Shown here one piece after another: positions 52,676 to 61,216 of a stretch of DNA of 64,000 nucleotides. The notes under the pieces were generated by a model. It did not search any database, had not been told where the DNA came from, and was given only the letters and a program-made list of their open reading frames with translations. Source of the DNA: JANNBN01 sp963763885 (GTDB lineage: Bacteria; Actinomycetota; Acidimicrobiia; Acidimicrobiales; JANYDT01); the NCBI GenBank assembly GCA_963763885.1, contig CAVXQD010000007.1, positions 186,001-250,000 of the forward strand, in the 5' to 3' direction. Made by a program: the position numbers and the translations under genes. Within the stretch, counting starts at the first letter, position 1; each line of letters opens with the position of its first letter.

Positions 52676-55459
52676 ATGACGAGCACAATGGTCGGGCGCC
52701 GTGCAGAGTTGGCGCTCCTAGAGACCCTGCTCAACAACGCTGTGGAAGCAACCGGCGGGGCGTTGGCATTCACCGGACCAGCAGGCATCGGAAAATCATT
52801 TCTGCTTCGCACAGCGCGTGAACGCGCCGTCCGTTTGGGTTTTGAAGTCCGCCATGTGACGGGCACTCCGTCGGAGTCAGACTTGCCGTACGCTGCGCTT
52901 CACGCGCTGCTGGCGTCCGACGATCGGTCCGAACTTCCCGAATCGCTTTCCACGGCCATTGGTCTGCGGGCAACCGATACTGCACCGTTCGTCATCGCGG
53001 TTGCTGCTGCGCTTGTTCGATACCTCTCGGCCAGGGCCGAACGCATGCCGCTCTTGCTCGTGGTGGATGACATGCAGTGGGTCGATCCATCCAGCGCTGC
53101 GGTCTTTTCGCTGGCAGCTGGACGACTGCTTGCGGATCAGGTGGCGATGGTTTTTGCCATCCGGACATCGACCGCCAGACGGCCGCTCACCACTCCGTTC
53201 ACAGGCGGCGTGTCGAAAGAGATAGAACTCGGCATCGACCTGGACCAGTTCGCCGCGGTTGGTCTCACAACTCATGAACTCAAGGCGCTCACAAACAGCG
53301 AGTGCACCGCATTGCTCCACCAGCTTGGCGTCCCAGCCACCCGCTGCCAGGGAATTGTTCTTCGGTCGCACGGCGTTCCACTGATTTTGACGGAAGCCGC
53401 ACGCGAAACCCAAAGAACGACCGACGAATCTGACGTTCTCGACGAACTGCGACATGAATACCTCCGTCGCATCCGGATGCTGAGCGCGTCCGCCCAGCAT
53501 CTGTGTGACATCGCATCGATCGACGAAGGTCTCGATGTTGCACAGTCAATCCTTTCCTCAACGTTCACCGACGCAGCCTCGGCAGCAGTAGCCGCTGGGC
53601 TTCTCGAGCTTGACCATGACCGTGTTCGCTTCACGCATCCGTTGGTGCGGACTGCTGTCGAAGCTGTCCGGTCGGAGTCCGACACGCGGGCCATCCACGC
53701 GCTGGTGGCCGAAGCGCTGGCAACGTCTGGACAACTTGACCGTCACACACTGCACCGTGCAGCTGCGACCGCAGGGGCCGACGAAGCTGTGGCTGTTCTG
53801 CTGGTCGAGTTTGCGGATCGTGCGCGTGGTCGCGGGGCGCTGCTGGAGGCACACCGAGCCACCCTCCGAGCCGCCGAATTCACCGCCGATCCACGCGAGC
53901 GATTCGACCGCCAACTCAGTGCGGCGGAGCTTCTGTATTTCAGTGGTGATGCCGAGGGCGGTGCGGCGCTTGCACGCCAGGTTCGTGCCGCGGCGTCAGA
54001 ACCTGAGGTCATTCTCCGAGCAGAGCTTGTTGCGGCAAAGGCCTCAGAGTGGACGGACAATGCGGGCGTGACGGTGAAGGAACTGGAGCGCGTCGCCGCA
54101 CAGTTTGAGTCGACCAATCCGTCGCAGTCCATCGATGCGCTCTGCCAGGCGTCTGCGATGGCGTTCCTTGCCGACAGCTTGTTGGTCGGCATCAAACACG
54201 GGGAACGGGCGCTTGCACTCGCCAGCTCAATCGGCGACGACTTCACCAAGATCGTGGCCACGGCACACCTTGGGTGGAACCAATTTCTCGCCGGTCAGAC
54301 CGACGAGGCTGCACGGAACATGGCGCCCATCGAGCCGTTGTTGTTAGCTCTTGTCGAGCAGTCCGAAACGCTGGACGCGCTGTTGGTGGCGCAGCGCCTT
54401 TCCATGCAGGCGGTGATGAGAGGAGATTGGCCGTTGGCTGACCGCCTCACTGCCTTATCTATCGGCCGCTCACGCAGACTTGGGTTCCGCTTGTCGGCTG
54501 TGTTGTTCGGTTGCATCCGTGGTGCGTATCGGTGGCGTAGCGGGCACTTGGAGGAGGGTTACAGCCTTGCAACTGACGAACTCATCGAACGCAACCTTCC
54601 ACCGCTTTCGTTCTCGTGGGGTTCAGCCGTTGCGGCTCAGATGGCGGCGTCGCTTGGCCAGGTCGCCGAGACCAACCTTCATTCAGAGAATGCGCTGCGC
54701 ATCGCGACAGCGCTCGACGTCCCGCTTGCTCGTGCTTGGGCGCTCGCAGGCCGGGCGCACCTTCAATTGGCGCTTGGCAATGCGCCGGAAGCAGTTGAGC
54801 TGTTCGACGAAGTTGCTCGCATCACGCAGGAGTTGTCGCTGCGTGAACCCGGCTTCTTCCTGTGGCACGGAGACTACCTAGAAGCACTTTTGGCATGTGG
54901 CAGGCGCGCTGATGCGCTAGAAGTTCTCGCAGATCTGCGGTCGCTTGCCAGTACGACCGGACGTCGGTGGGCAACCGGCATCGTGTTGCGGACCGAAGGT
55001 GCGATGTTGTCGACTCGTGAAGATGCCGACGGCAAGTTTCTTGCGTCCGTTGAGCTGTTCGAGAGCCTCAAAATGCCGTTCGAAGTTGCACGGACCAACC
55101 TTGCGTGGGCCACAGCAAATCCGTTGCAGCACGAGCGGATGAGGTCAGCGAAAGAAGCGTTTCGTTCGATGGGTGCCCGACTGTGGGCCGATCGATCCAT
55201 CGTCCAACGCCACGACTCAGACGTCGCAGATGTCGCAGACGCAGCCGACACGACGACGCCAACACCCGCTCCATCGATCTTCGCCGTGCTGACGTCGGCG
55301 GAATCACGCGTCGCTTTGGCCATCGCCGCGGGCAAGACAAACCGCGAGGTTTCAGAAGAGCTCCATGTTTCTGTGCGGACGGTCGAGTTTCATCTTGGCT
55401 CCATCTACCGCAAGACCAACATCAAAAACCGCTCGGCCCTCATCGCCTATCTACGCTGA
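52676..55459 (+). CDS. LAL-type LuxR family transcriptional regulator with AAA ATPase
   Basis: A 927-residue regulator. The N-terminal ATPase has Walker A LAFTGPAGIGKSFLLRTA and Walker B MPLLLVVDDMQWVD. A long helical TPR-like middle follows. The C-terminal LuxR HTH (about residues 870-925) reads LTSAESRVALAIAAGKTNRE, VSEELHVSVRTVEFHLGSIY and KTNIKNRSALIAYLR. It belongs to the large ATP-binding LuxR class, which act as signal-integrating activators. It is divergent from the giant adhesin gene (184 bp) and 190 bp upstream of the four-repeat secreted-protein gene, the two likely targets. Its last codons are part of a direct repeat found again at 57978. Confidence 0.95.
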   Translation: MTSTMVGRRAELALLETLLNNAVEATGGALAFTGPAGIGKSFLLRTARERAVRLGFEVRHVTGTPSESDLPYAALHALLASDDRSELPESLSTAIGLRATDTAPFVIAVAAALVRYLSARAERMPLLLVVDDMQWVDPSSAAVFSLAAGRLLADQVAMVFAIRTSTARRPLTTPFTGGVSKEIELGIDLDQFAAVGLTTHELKALTNSECTALLHQLGVPATRCQGIVLRSHGVPLILTEAARETQRTTDESDVLDELRHEYLRRIRMLSASAQHLCDIASIDEGLDVAQSILSSTFTDAASAAVAAGLLELDHDRVRFTHPLVRTAVEAVRSESDTRAIHALVAEALATSGQLDRHTLHRAAATAGADEAVAVLLVEFADRARGRGALLEAHRATLRAAEFTADPRERFDRQLSAAELLYFSGDAEGGAALARQVRAAASEPEVILRAELVAAKASEWTDNAGVTVKELERVAAQFESTNPSQSIDALCQASAMAFLADSLLVGIKHGERALALASSIGDDFTKIVATAHLGWNQFLAGQTDEAARNMAPIEPLLLALVEQSETLDALLVAQRLSMQAVMRGDWPLADRLTALSIGRSRRLGFRLSAVLFGCIRGAYRWRSGHLEEGYSLATDELIERNLPPLSFSWGSAVAAQMAASLGQVAETNLHSENALRIATALDVPLARAWALAGRAHLQLALGNAPEAVELFDEVARITQELSLREPGFFLWHGDYLEALLACGRRADALEVLADLRSLASTTGRRWATGIVLRTEGAMLSTREDADGKFLASVELFESLKMPFEVARTNLAWATANPLQHERMRSAKEAFRSMGARLWADRSIVQRHDSDVADVADAADTTTPTPAPSIFAVLTSAESRVALAIAAGKTNREVSEELHVSVRTVEFHLGSIYRKTNIKNRSALIAYLR

Positions 55460-55516
55460 CCCCTGCTGACCCCTGCTGACCGGGTGGGCGGAGTCATTGT
55501 CGCGTTGATGTCAGCC
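55436..55516. repeat. Direct repeat flanking the four-repeat gene, left copy
   Basis: GCCCTCATCGCCTATCTACG ... GACCGGGTGGGCGG ... GATGTCAGCC covers the LAL gene's last codons (ALIAYLR-stop) and flank. The counterpart is at 57978-58053. The left copy has an extra internal CTGACCC duplication. Confidence 0.65.
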
Positions 55517-55543
55517 AACAGTCGAATATCGCTGCAACCCCCG

Positions 55544-55555
55544 AAACTGGTGTTT
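55544..55555 (+). promoter_or_regulatory. Shared upstream motif AAACTGGTGTTT, copy before four-repeat gene
   Basis: 94-105 bp before the ATG at 55649, on the coding strand, as for both copies upstream of the giant gene. Confidence 0.5.
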
Positions 55556-55648
55556 TCTCTGGTGCGCGGTGGCATACAGGGCGGTCATTCTGGGGGAATC
55601 TCATTCGAGGTGTGGTTTGCGACAACACCGATGACCAAGGAGCTGCAA

Positions 55649-57884
55649 ATGACTCGTCACCGAAAAGTGCCTCACTGGTATCTGTCAATGGCAATAGTTG
55701 CAATCACGGCCTTGATTGCGAGCACAGGAGCCATAGGCGCAGCACGTGCGGCGGATGGTCTCACCGAAGGCAGCTTGCGTTTCACCGTCAATTTCGACCC
55801 TGCCACGCCGTTGCCGTCCTCCAGTTTCACTGCAACGTGCGCCAGTAGTTCGATCTCCTTTGTACTCGACGGGGTAGTCGACGCAGCCGAGAATCCGGCG
55901 TGGACATGGAACAGCCCAGCCATCACAGCGGGGATTCAGTGTACGGTTTCGGCCACAGACTTGGCGCCCGGATGGCTTGGCGAACCTTCTCTTTCAAGCA
56001 CGCCCGTCACCGTTATAGCCGAGGCCGTGCAGGAGGTATCAATTCGACTTCGCCTGACAGGTTCAGTTCGTATGGCGGTTTCGGTGGTTGGAGGGTTCGC
56101 TGCGATTGGTGGTGCTGTGTTGGTGGGTTTGCGGTGTCGCACTACGGACGGCAGCACCTATTTCACTATCAGCCCGGACTTCGTTGCCGACGGTGACACG
56201 TTGTTCTCGGGTATCCCGGTTGGTTCCTCCTGCGAACCGAATACTCCGCCCTACCCCGATTACGAGCTAGTCGGTGTCGGGTTTCCTGTTGTCGTGACGC
56301 CCGGGGTTGTCCAGCCGGTCACGGTGTCATTCGTTCCATTGACAGGTTCAGTTCGTATGGGAGTTTCAGTGGTTGGAGGGTTCGCTGCGATTGGTGGTGC
56401 TGTATTGGTGGGTTTGCGGTGTCGCACTACGGACGGCAGCACCTATTTCACTATCAGCCCGGACTTCGTTGCCGACGGTGACACGTTGTTCTCGGGTATC
56501 CCGGTTGGTTCCTCCTGCGAACCGAATACTCCGCCCTACCCCGATTACGAGCTAGTCGGTGTCGGGTTTCCTGTTGTCGTGACGCCCGGGGTTGTCCAGC
56601 CGGTCACGGTGTCATTCGTTCCATTGACAGGTTCAGTTCGTATGGGAGTTTCAGTGGTTGGAGGGTTCGCTGCGATTGGTGGTGCTGTATTGGTGGGTTT
56701 GCGGTGTCGCACTACGGACAGCAGCCCCTATTTCACTATCAGCCCGGACTTCGTTGCAGACGGTGACACGTTGTTCTCGGGTATCCCGGTTGGTTCCTCC
56801 TGCGAACCGAATACTCCGCCCTCACCCCGATTACGAGCTAGTCGGTGTCGGGTTTCCTGTTGTCGTGACACCCGGAGTTGTCCAGCCGGTCACGGTGTCA
56901 TTCGTTCCATTGACAGGTTCAGTTCGTATGGGAGTTTCAGTGGTTGGAGGGTTCGCTGCGATTGGTGGTGCTGTATTGGTGGGTTTGCGGTGTCGCACTA
57001 CGGACAGCAGCACCTATTTCACTATCAGCCCGGACTTCGTTGCAGACGGTGACACGTTGTTCTCGGGTATCCCGGTTGGTTCCTCCTGCGAACCGAATAC
57101 TCCGCCCTACCCCGATTACGAGCTAGTCGGTGTCGGGTTTCCTGTTGTCGTGACGCCCGGGGTTGTCCAGCCGGTCACGGTGTCATTCGTTCCACGGGCC
57201 GCCACGACAACCTCGACAACCTCGACAACCTCGACAACCTCGACAACCTCGACAACCTCGACAACCACGACAACCACGACGACCACGGTTCCGGCGACTT
57301 CGACAACTTCGACCACGACTTCGACTACTTCGACGCTTCCGGCGACTTCGACTACTTCGACGCTTCCGGCGACTTCGACTACTTCGACTACTTCGACGCT
57401 TCCGGCGACTTCGCCTACTTCGACTACTTCGACGCTTCCGGCGACGACGACGACTCAACCGCCGGTCTGCGACGATCAGGATGACGACGACGATGACGAT
57501 GACGATGACGACTCTTGTCTTGGAGTAAAAGGTGAGGGAAAGGTGGTGAGCGATGGCCGAAAGGTGTCGTTCGAGTTGCATATAAATCGGTTGGGCTCAG
57601 TTACCCGCGGTCACCTCAAACTGAGCGATGGATCAGTTTGGAAGTTCCACTCCTCCACGGTCTCTGGACTTCTGACATCGGGTTCTACGGCATCGTGGAC
57701 GGGCGAAGGAACGTACAACCAACAGAGGGGATACACCTACGAAGTCACCGTGGCGGACAACAGGCGCGGTGCAAAGAAGCCAGGATTACCCGACACCTTC
57801 AAAGTCCTAATTCGAGATTCGACAGGCTCCATCGTCAGGACCGTGGAGGGGCCAGTCAACCAGGGAGATGTCCGAATTCGGTAG
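55649..57884 (+). CDS. Secreted protein with four ~95-aa repeats, Thr/Ser stalk and acidic tract; frameshifted
   Basis: ATG 55649 follows AAGGAG at ideal spacing. A signal peptide (SMAIVAITALIASTGAIG ... RAADG) leads to one degenerate and then four nearly identical repeats (TGSVRMGVSVVGGFAAIGG ... YFTISPDFVADGDTLFSGIP, VGSSCEPNTPPYPDYELVG). Each has two Cys and looks like a small beta domain, perhaps DUF5979-like. A Thr/Ser stalk (TTSTTSTTST; TSTLPATSTT), an 11-Asp tract and a ~110-residue C-terminal domain (KGEGKVVSDGRKVSFELHIN ... YTYEVTVADNRRG) follow. In the third repeat an extra C at ~56823 shifts the frame: the first part would stop near 57052, and the rest continues in the +1 frame to 57884. 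It is probably a surface protein linked to the giant adhesin. Confidence 0.82.
56061..57201. repeat. Four tandem 285-bp coding repeats
   Basis: Units begin GTTCAGTTCGTATGG at 56061, 56346, 56631 and 56917. Spacing is 285, 285 and 286 bp; the odd base is the frameshift in unit 3 (CCCTCACCCC against CCCTACCCC). Units 2-4 are nearly identical, indicating recent expansion or gene conversion. Confidence 0.95.
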
Positions 57885-57977
57885 GAGCTGACGTCCGCCT
57901 GCCTCTGAAACTCTGGGCTCAACGGTCCGTAGTTCTACGCCAAGACTCTGACGTGCGTGATGGGTCTGACCGATCGT

Positions 57978-58053
57978 GCCCTCATCGCCTACCTAAGCTG
58001 ACCCTGCTGGCCGGGTGGGTGAGCATCGTTGTACGCAGCGCGGATGTCGGGCC
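57978..58053. repeat. Direct repeat flanking the four-repeat gene, right copy
   Basis: Diverged copy of 55436-55516 (GCCCTCATCGCCTACCTAAG ... GGCCGGGTGGGTG ... GATGTCGGGCC). It still encodes a relic DRALIAYLS-stop resembling the LAL C-terminus on the plus strand, and encodes the true C-terminus of the ERCC4-Lsr2 protein on the minus strand. Confidence 0.65.
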
Positions 58054-58993
58054 GGATGCGCCCTTTGGCGGCGATGTATAACCCGGTCGTGAGTGCCCAA
58101 GTCCGGATTTCTGCGGCGGTGGGTTCACGCTCCGGAGCAGGCCCTGCAGGAACAAGGAAGGTGACCGGTCCGGTACTGCTGGCGTGGTCTTCGTCCTGAT
58201 GCGCAAGTGCGGCGCCAAGGAAACGGTAAGCCCATTCCTGCGCAAGGGGTCTGGTCTCTGCGAACACGATCGGCACCGTCGGAAAGCGAACCTGCGCTTC
58301 GGCGATTCCCTCTGCGATTACCGCGGGCCGAACACGATCAAGTTTGAACACCGCCGAGTAGCGATCTTCAACAACAATTGCGGCGCGAGGGGCCGACGCG
58401 AGCGCGGCCATCAGGTAGCGGAGCTTGCCGCCGGTCATCGTCGAGACAAGGTCGCTGAGACTTTTGCGTTCGACGACGCCAGCTGCTGCGCCGCTTTCGG
58501 TGTGGACCGCGTAGTCGCCAACGCTCAATGGTTGTTTGACGGTAGTGGCCTGTTGGTGTGTGAAGGCCCAGGGGTAGCGTTCATGGACGTCAACTGCGAT
58601 GGTGAGAACTTGGCCAGCGGCGCGGGCGTTTGGCAGCGTGACGTTCGGTCGTGCCTGTTTTGCTGTGCGGGCTGACTGCCAAAAGATCACATCACGACCT
58701 CGGGCCTTTGCGAACACAAACATGGAGCGCGCTTCGCGGCCGCGGTCCAAGATCAAGTCGATGGCCGCGCCGTGTCGTTGGCACAATCGAACCGGGATGC
58801 GTTCCACGATGTCGGGATCAGCGGGCCATTCTTCAGCAGCATGGCAGTACAGCTTGGCTGTCCGCGGCCACATCTCCCTCGTTTTCAGCACGACTCCATC
58901 TGGCCCAAGCGGGAGCCGCACCAGGTACGGCAGTTTTGAGTCTGGATCGGGGTTCCGGGCGATGACGAAGTCGTCGACTTGTCCTTGGCTCAC
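57989..58993 (-). CDS. ERCC4-type nuclease domain protein with C-terminal Lsr2 DNA-binding domain
   Basis: A 334-residue protein. The central ERCC4 (XPF-like) nuclease motif is visible: LTIAVDVHERYPW, GVVERKSLSDLVSTMTGGKL (ERKxxxD) and AAIVVEDRYSAVF. The C-terminal ~40 residues (AAEIRTWALTTGLYIAAKGR, IRPDIRAAYNDAH) match the Lsr2 C-terminal domain, which binds AT-rich minor groove in the xenogeneic silencer Lsr2. The N-terminal ~110 residues contain a His/Cys-poor region of unknown fold. Start ATG at 58993 follows a short gap from vapC (30 bp). The combination suggests a structure-specific nuclease directed to AT-rich or foreign DNA; role in repair or defence is inference. Confidence 0.85.
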   Translation of the reverse strand: MSQGQVDDFVIARNPDPDSKLPYLVRLPLGPDGVVLKTREMWPRTAKLYCHAAEEWPADPDIVERIPVRLCQRHGAAIDLILDRGREARSMFVFAKARGRDVIFWQSARTAKQARPNVTLPNARAAGQVLTIAVDVHERYPWAFTHQQATTVKQPLSVGDYAVHTESGAAAGVVERKSLSDLVSTMTGGKLRYLMAALASAPRAAIVVEDRYSAVFKLDRVRPAVIAEGIAEAQVRFPTVPIVFAETRPLAQEWAYRFLGAALAHQDEDHASSTGPVTFLVPAGPAPEREPTAAEIRTWALTTGLYIAAKGRIRPDIRAAYNDAHPPGQQGQLR

Positions 58994-59023
58994 CTGTCTG
59001 TCTTAGCTCAATCGTCTGCATTG

Positions 59024-59425
59024 TCAATCGAGGACGGAAATGATGTCGGTCTGACCAAAGTCGCGGCCTTTGAAGAGCAACGGCTCCCCCCGCACCGATG
59101 CCAATGCATACGAAAAGCAGTCACCGAAGTTCAGTGCAGCGGGGTGGCGGCCCTTCCCGAATCGACGCCACGCCGCTACCGCAAGATTCATCTGTTCAGT
59201 GTCGACGGCCACCCTTGAGGCGTCGATCGAGTCCAACAACAACGTGAGATCACGAGTTGCATCGGGACCGCTGCGCGCCTCAACCACCATCGTCGTTTCG
59301 ACCACGCTCACGACAGAAACAGCAATCGGCGCAGCTTCTTTGAGCACCGCGGCGAACCGCTCAGCATCGACCTCGCCGAGGATGATCGCGACCAGCGCAG
59401 ACGTGTCGATGACAAGACCGTTCAT
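59024..59425 (-). CDS. vapC: VapC-family PIN-domain toxin ribonuclease
   Basis: A 133-residue PIN protein: GLVIDTSALVAIILGE (first Asp), VSVVETTMVVEARSG (Glu) and NFGDCFSYALASVRGEPLLF (Asp and later FKGRDF with Asp). The acidic set forms the metal-dependent RNase site. ATG 59425 overlaps the vapB stop by 4 bp, the usual antitoxin-toxin arrangement. Target RNA unknown. The ERCC4-Lsr2 gene follows 30 bp downstream on the same strand. Confidence 0.94.
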   Translation of the reverse strand: MNGLVIDTSALVAIILGEVDAERFAAVLKEAAPIAVSVVSVVETTMVVEARSGPDATRDLTLLLDSIDASRVAVDTEQMNLAVAAWRRFGKGRHPAALNFGDCFSYALASVRGEPLLFKGRDFGQTDIISVLD

Positions 59426-59673
59426 GTTGGAAGGCCGTCGCTGCCGTAACCCAAGATTTCGTCCTCGGAGCGCAGGTCGAGAACCGGCCGACTGCGGCCC
59501 CGTTGGATAATCGCATCGATCTCGTCGCGTTGGCTGGCGGGTCGTGACGCGTGGACGCGGGCCAGTCGCTCCTCTATCGCCCGCCGCGCCGCGACTGTGA
59601 TGCTTTCCCCGGTGGCCAAGGCCAGCTCACGGGCAAGGCGGTCAGTTTCGGGATCCTTGATGTTGAGAGCCAC
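59422..59673 (-). CDS. vapB: VapB-family antitoxin
   Basis: A ~83-residue antitoxin with an N-terminal Rv0623/PSK-like DNA-binding part (ALNIKDPETDRLARELALAT, GESITVAARRAIEERL) and a C-terminal toxin-binding tail (DLRSEDEILGYGSDGLPT). GTG 59673 is chosen, preceded by GGAAGAG. The longer open frame to 59817 has no conserved sequence. It probably autoregulates the vapBC operon from the 189-bp upstream region. Confidence 0.92.
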   Translation of the reverse strand: MALNIKDPETDRLARELALATGESITVAARRAIEERLARVHASRPASQRDEIDAIIQRGRSRPVLDLRSEDEILGYGSDGLPT

Positions 59674-59818
59674 CTCTTCCACCTTACTAGGAAGAACGGT
59701 TGACACAAAGGAAGATTCACCGCAACCCCTGTCGAGCGCCCAACTCGGGCGTTTTACGTGCACAACTCGGGCCCGATTACTCTGAGCCGAATCGTCTCTG
59801 CTGCATCCGGGACTCATT

Positions 59819-59843
59819 GCGAGGCCACCAGATGTGGCCTCGC
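59819..59843 (-). terminator. Perfect hairpin 3' of the truncated secreted-protein gene
   Basis: GCGAGGCCAC-CAGAT-GTGGCCTCGC, a 10-bp perfect stem with a 5-nt loop, 20 bp beyond the stop at 59863. Likely rho-independent-like terminator, without a strong U-tract. Confidence 0.65.
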
Positions 59844-59862
59844 ACCCTGCATTCTTCGCCTG

Positions 59863-61216
59863 CTACGGAATCTGTTCGCCTGGTCGGCAGTATGGCGACC
59901 ACGTGTAACCGGCCGACCGGGAAGTTCCGGCTGCGTCAGTGACGGTCACCGTTGCGAAGATCCCCGTCTCGACGAATGCGGTGGAGCCGACTGAGCTGGA
60001 CACGTCAGACCACACATACCGATATGGGGCTGTGCCGCCGTACACCGAGGCACTGATGCGTCCCGATTCTGAGCAGCGCAAAGACGTTGGTCGAAGCGAC
60101 ACGTTCAACGACGTCACAACTCCAGGCGAAGGGGCGTCGTTGAAGAGTTGCACCCAGCGGCCATCGAAGCCACCACGAGCTGCCGTGTACCAGTCACCTG
60201 CCAGCCACTGACCGGACTCGGCCAAAGTCGCGGAATTGATAACGCCGTCGTGAACGAAGAAGTCGTGCTGCCACCAATACTGCCCGCGACTCTCCGGCCG
60301 TCCGCTAGCGACACCACGGGTGCGACCAAGCGAGTCGACGCCAAGCCCGGCAAATCCGGCGAAGTCATCGGAACTGGACTTGCCCTCAGGGTTCAGTTCT
60401 GCTGAGTAAGAGCCGTACAGCCAGGACTTGGTGATGTACCCGTCTCGACCGTCTTCGCCCTTTACCGAGTCACGTGAACGCGACCGGAAGGTCTGACGTC
60501 CAACCGGGACTTCCGCCACACCGGATTCGTTGACAATCGGCGATTCCAACAGCACGTCAATTCGTTCGCTATCAGTCCAGTGGGTGATGGAGTTTGTGTT
60601 CCCGGTCCATTGGCCGGCGGTGATGTCAGCGAGATCCTGCAGTTCGTAAATGATGCGCTTCGTTTGCGCCCAGCTGACACGGTTCCCGTTGTCGACGCGG
60701 CTTGCCAGGTAGCGGGCAGAGTCACCGTTCAGGGGTTGCGCACCGGCCACGGCGATCGTTGCAGATGACCGCTCAGGAACAAACACGTAGTGGACATTCT
60801 TCGGTGATGTCGGATCGCCAACTTCGTCACTGATGCGCACTTCCGCTGCTGCGGTTGGGGTCTGCAACTGTGCGGCGATCGTTGCCGATGATGTTGTGAC
60901 GAAGTGCAGTTCGTGGCCGTGCGGCGGAGCTTGCAGGCCGTTCAGAAGGAACCCGCCAACGGGCCCACCATCAAGGTTGCTCTCGTCGGCCTGCCACACC
61001 AACAGGTGGTTCCCGGTGGCAGTCCGCAGAAATTGCATCTCACCATCGGCCGGCCGGCGCATGTGATGCTCTTTGTGCAATGTCACGGTGGAGCTGCTCA
61101 CGGCTTCGCTTCCTCCACCGGGAACACCCGACACGTTGCGAATGATGATCTCGATTCGTTCCCAGTCATGTATCTCGGTCAGGTCCTTATCGGCCGCGTT
61201 GTACACGTGGTAAAGC
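59863..61216 (-). pseudogene. Conserved secreted/hypothetical protein truncated at N-terminus by ISL3 element
   Basis: About 450 residues remain. The frame runs open through ...LYHVYNAADKDLTEIHDWER and EIIIRNVSGVPGGG back into the IS inverted repeat at 61217, with no plausible start before it (the first in-frame GTG is 61206). The body contains TVTLHKEHHMRRPADGE, HLLVWQADESN, NVHYVFVPE and YELQDLADITAGQW, resembling an actinobacterial family of unknown function. The C-terminal ~90 residues look like an Ig/SprB-type beta domain (CSESGRISASVYGGTAPYRY). The 5' part is not found on the other side of the IS, so the gene lost its start and signal sequence. Confidence 0.72.

Noticed and set aside
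57163..57528. Arg/Pro-rich plus-strand ORF with RQPRQP repeats
   Set aside because: Alternative frame of the Thr/Ser stalk in the four-repeat protein.
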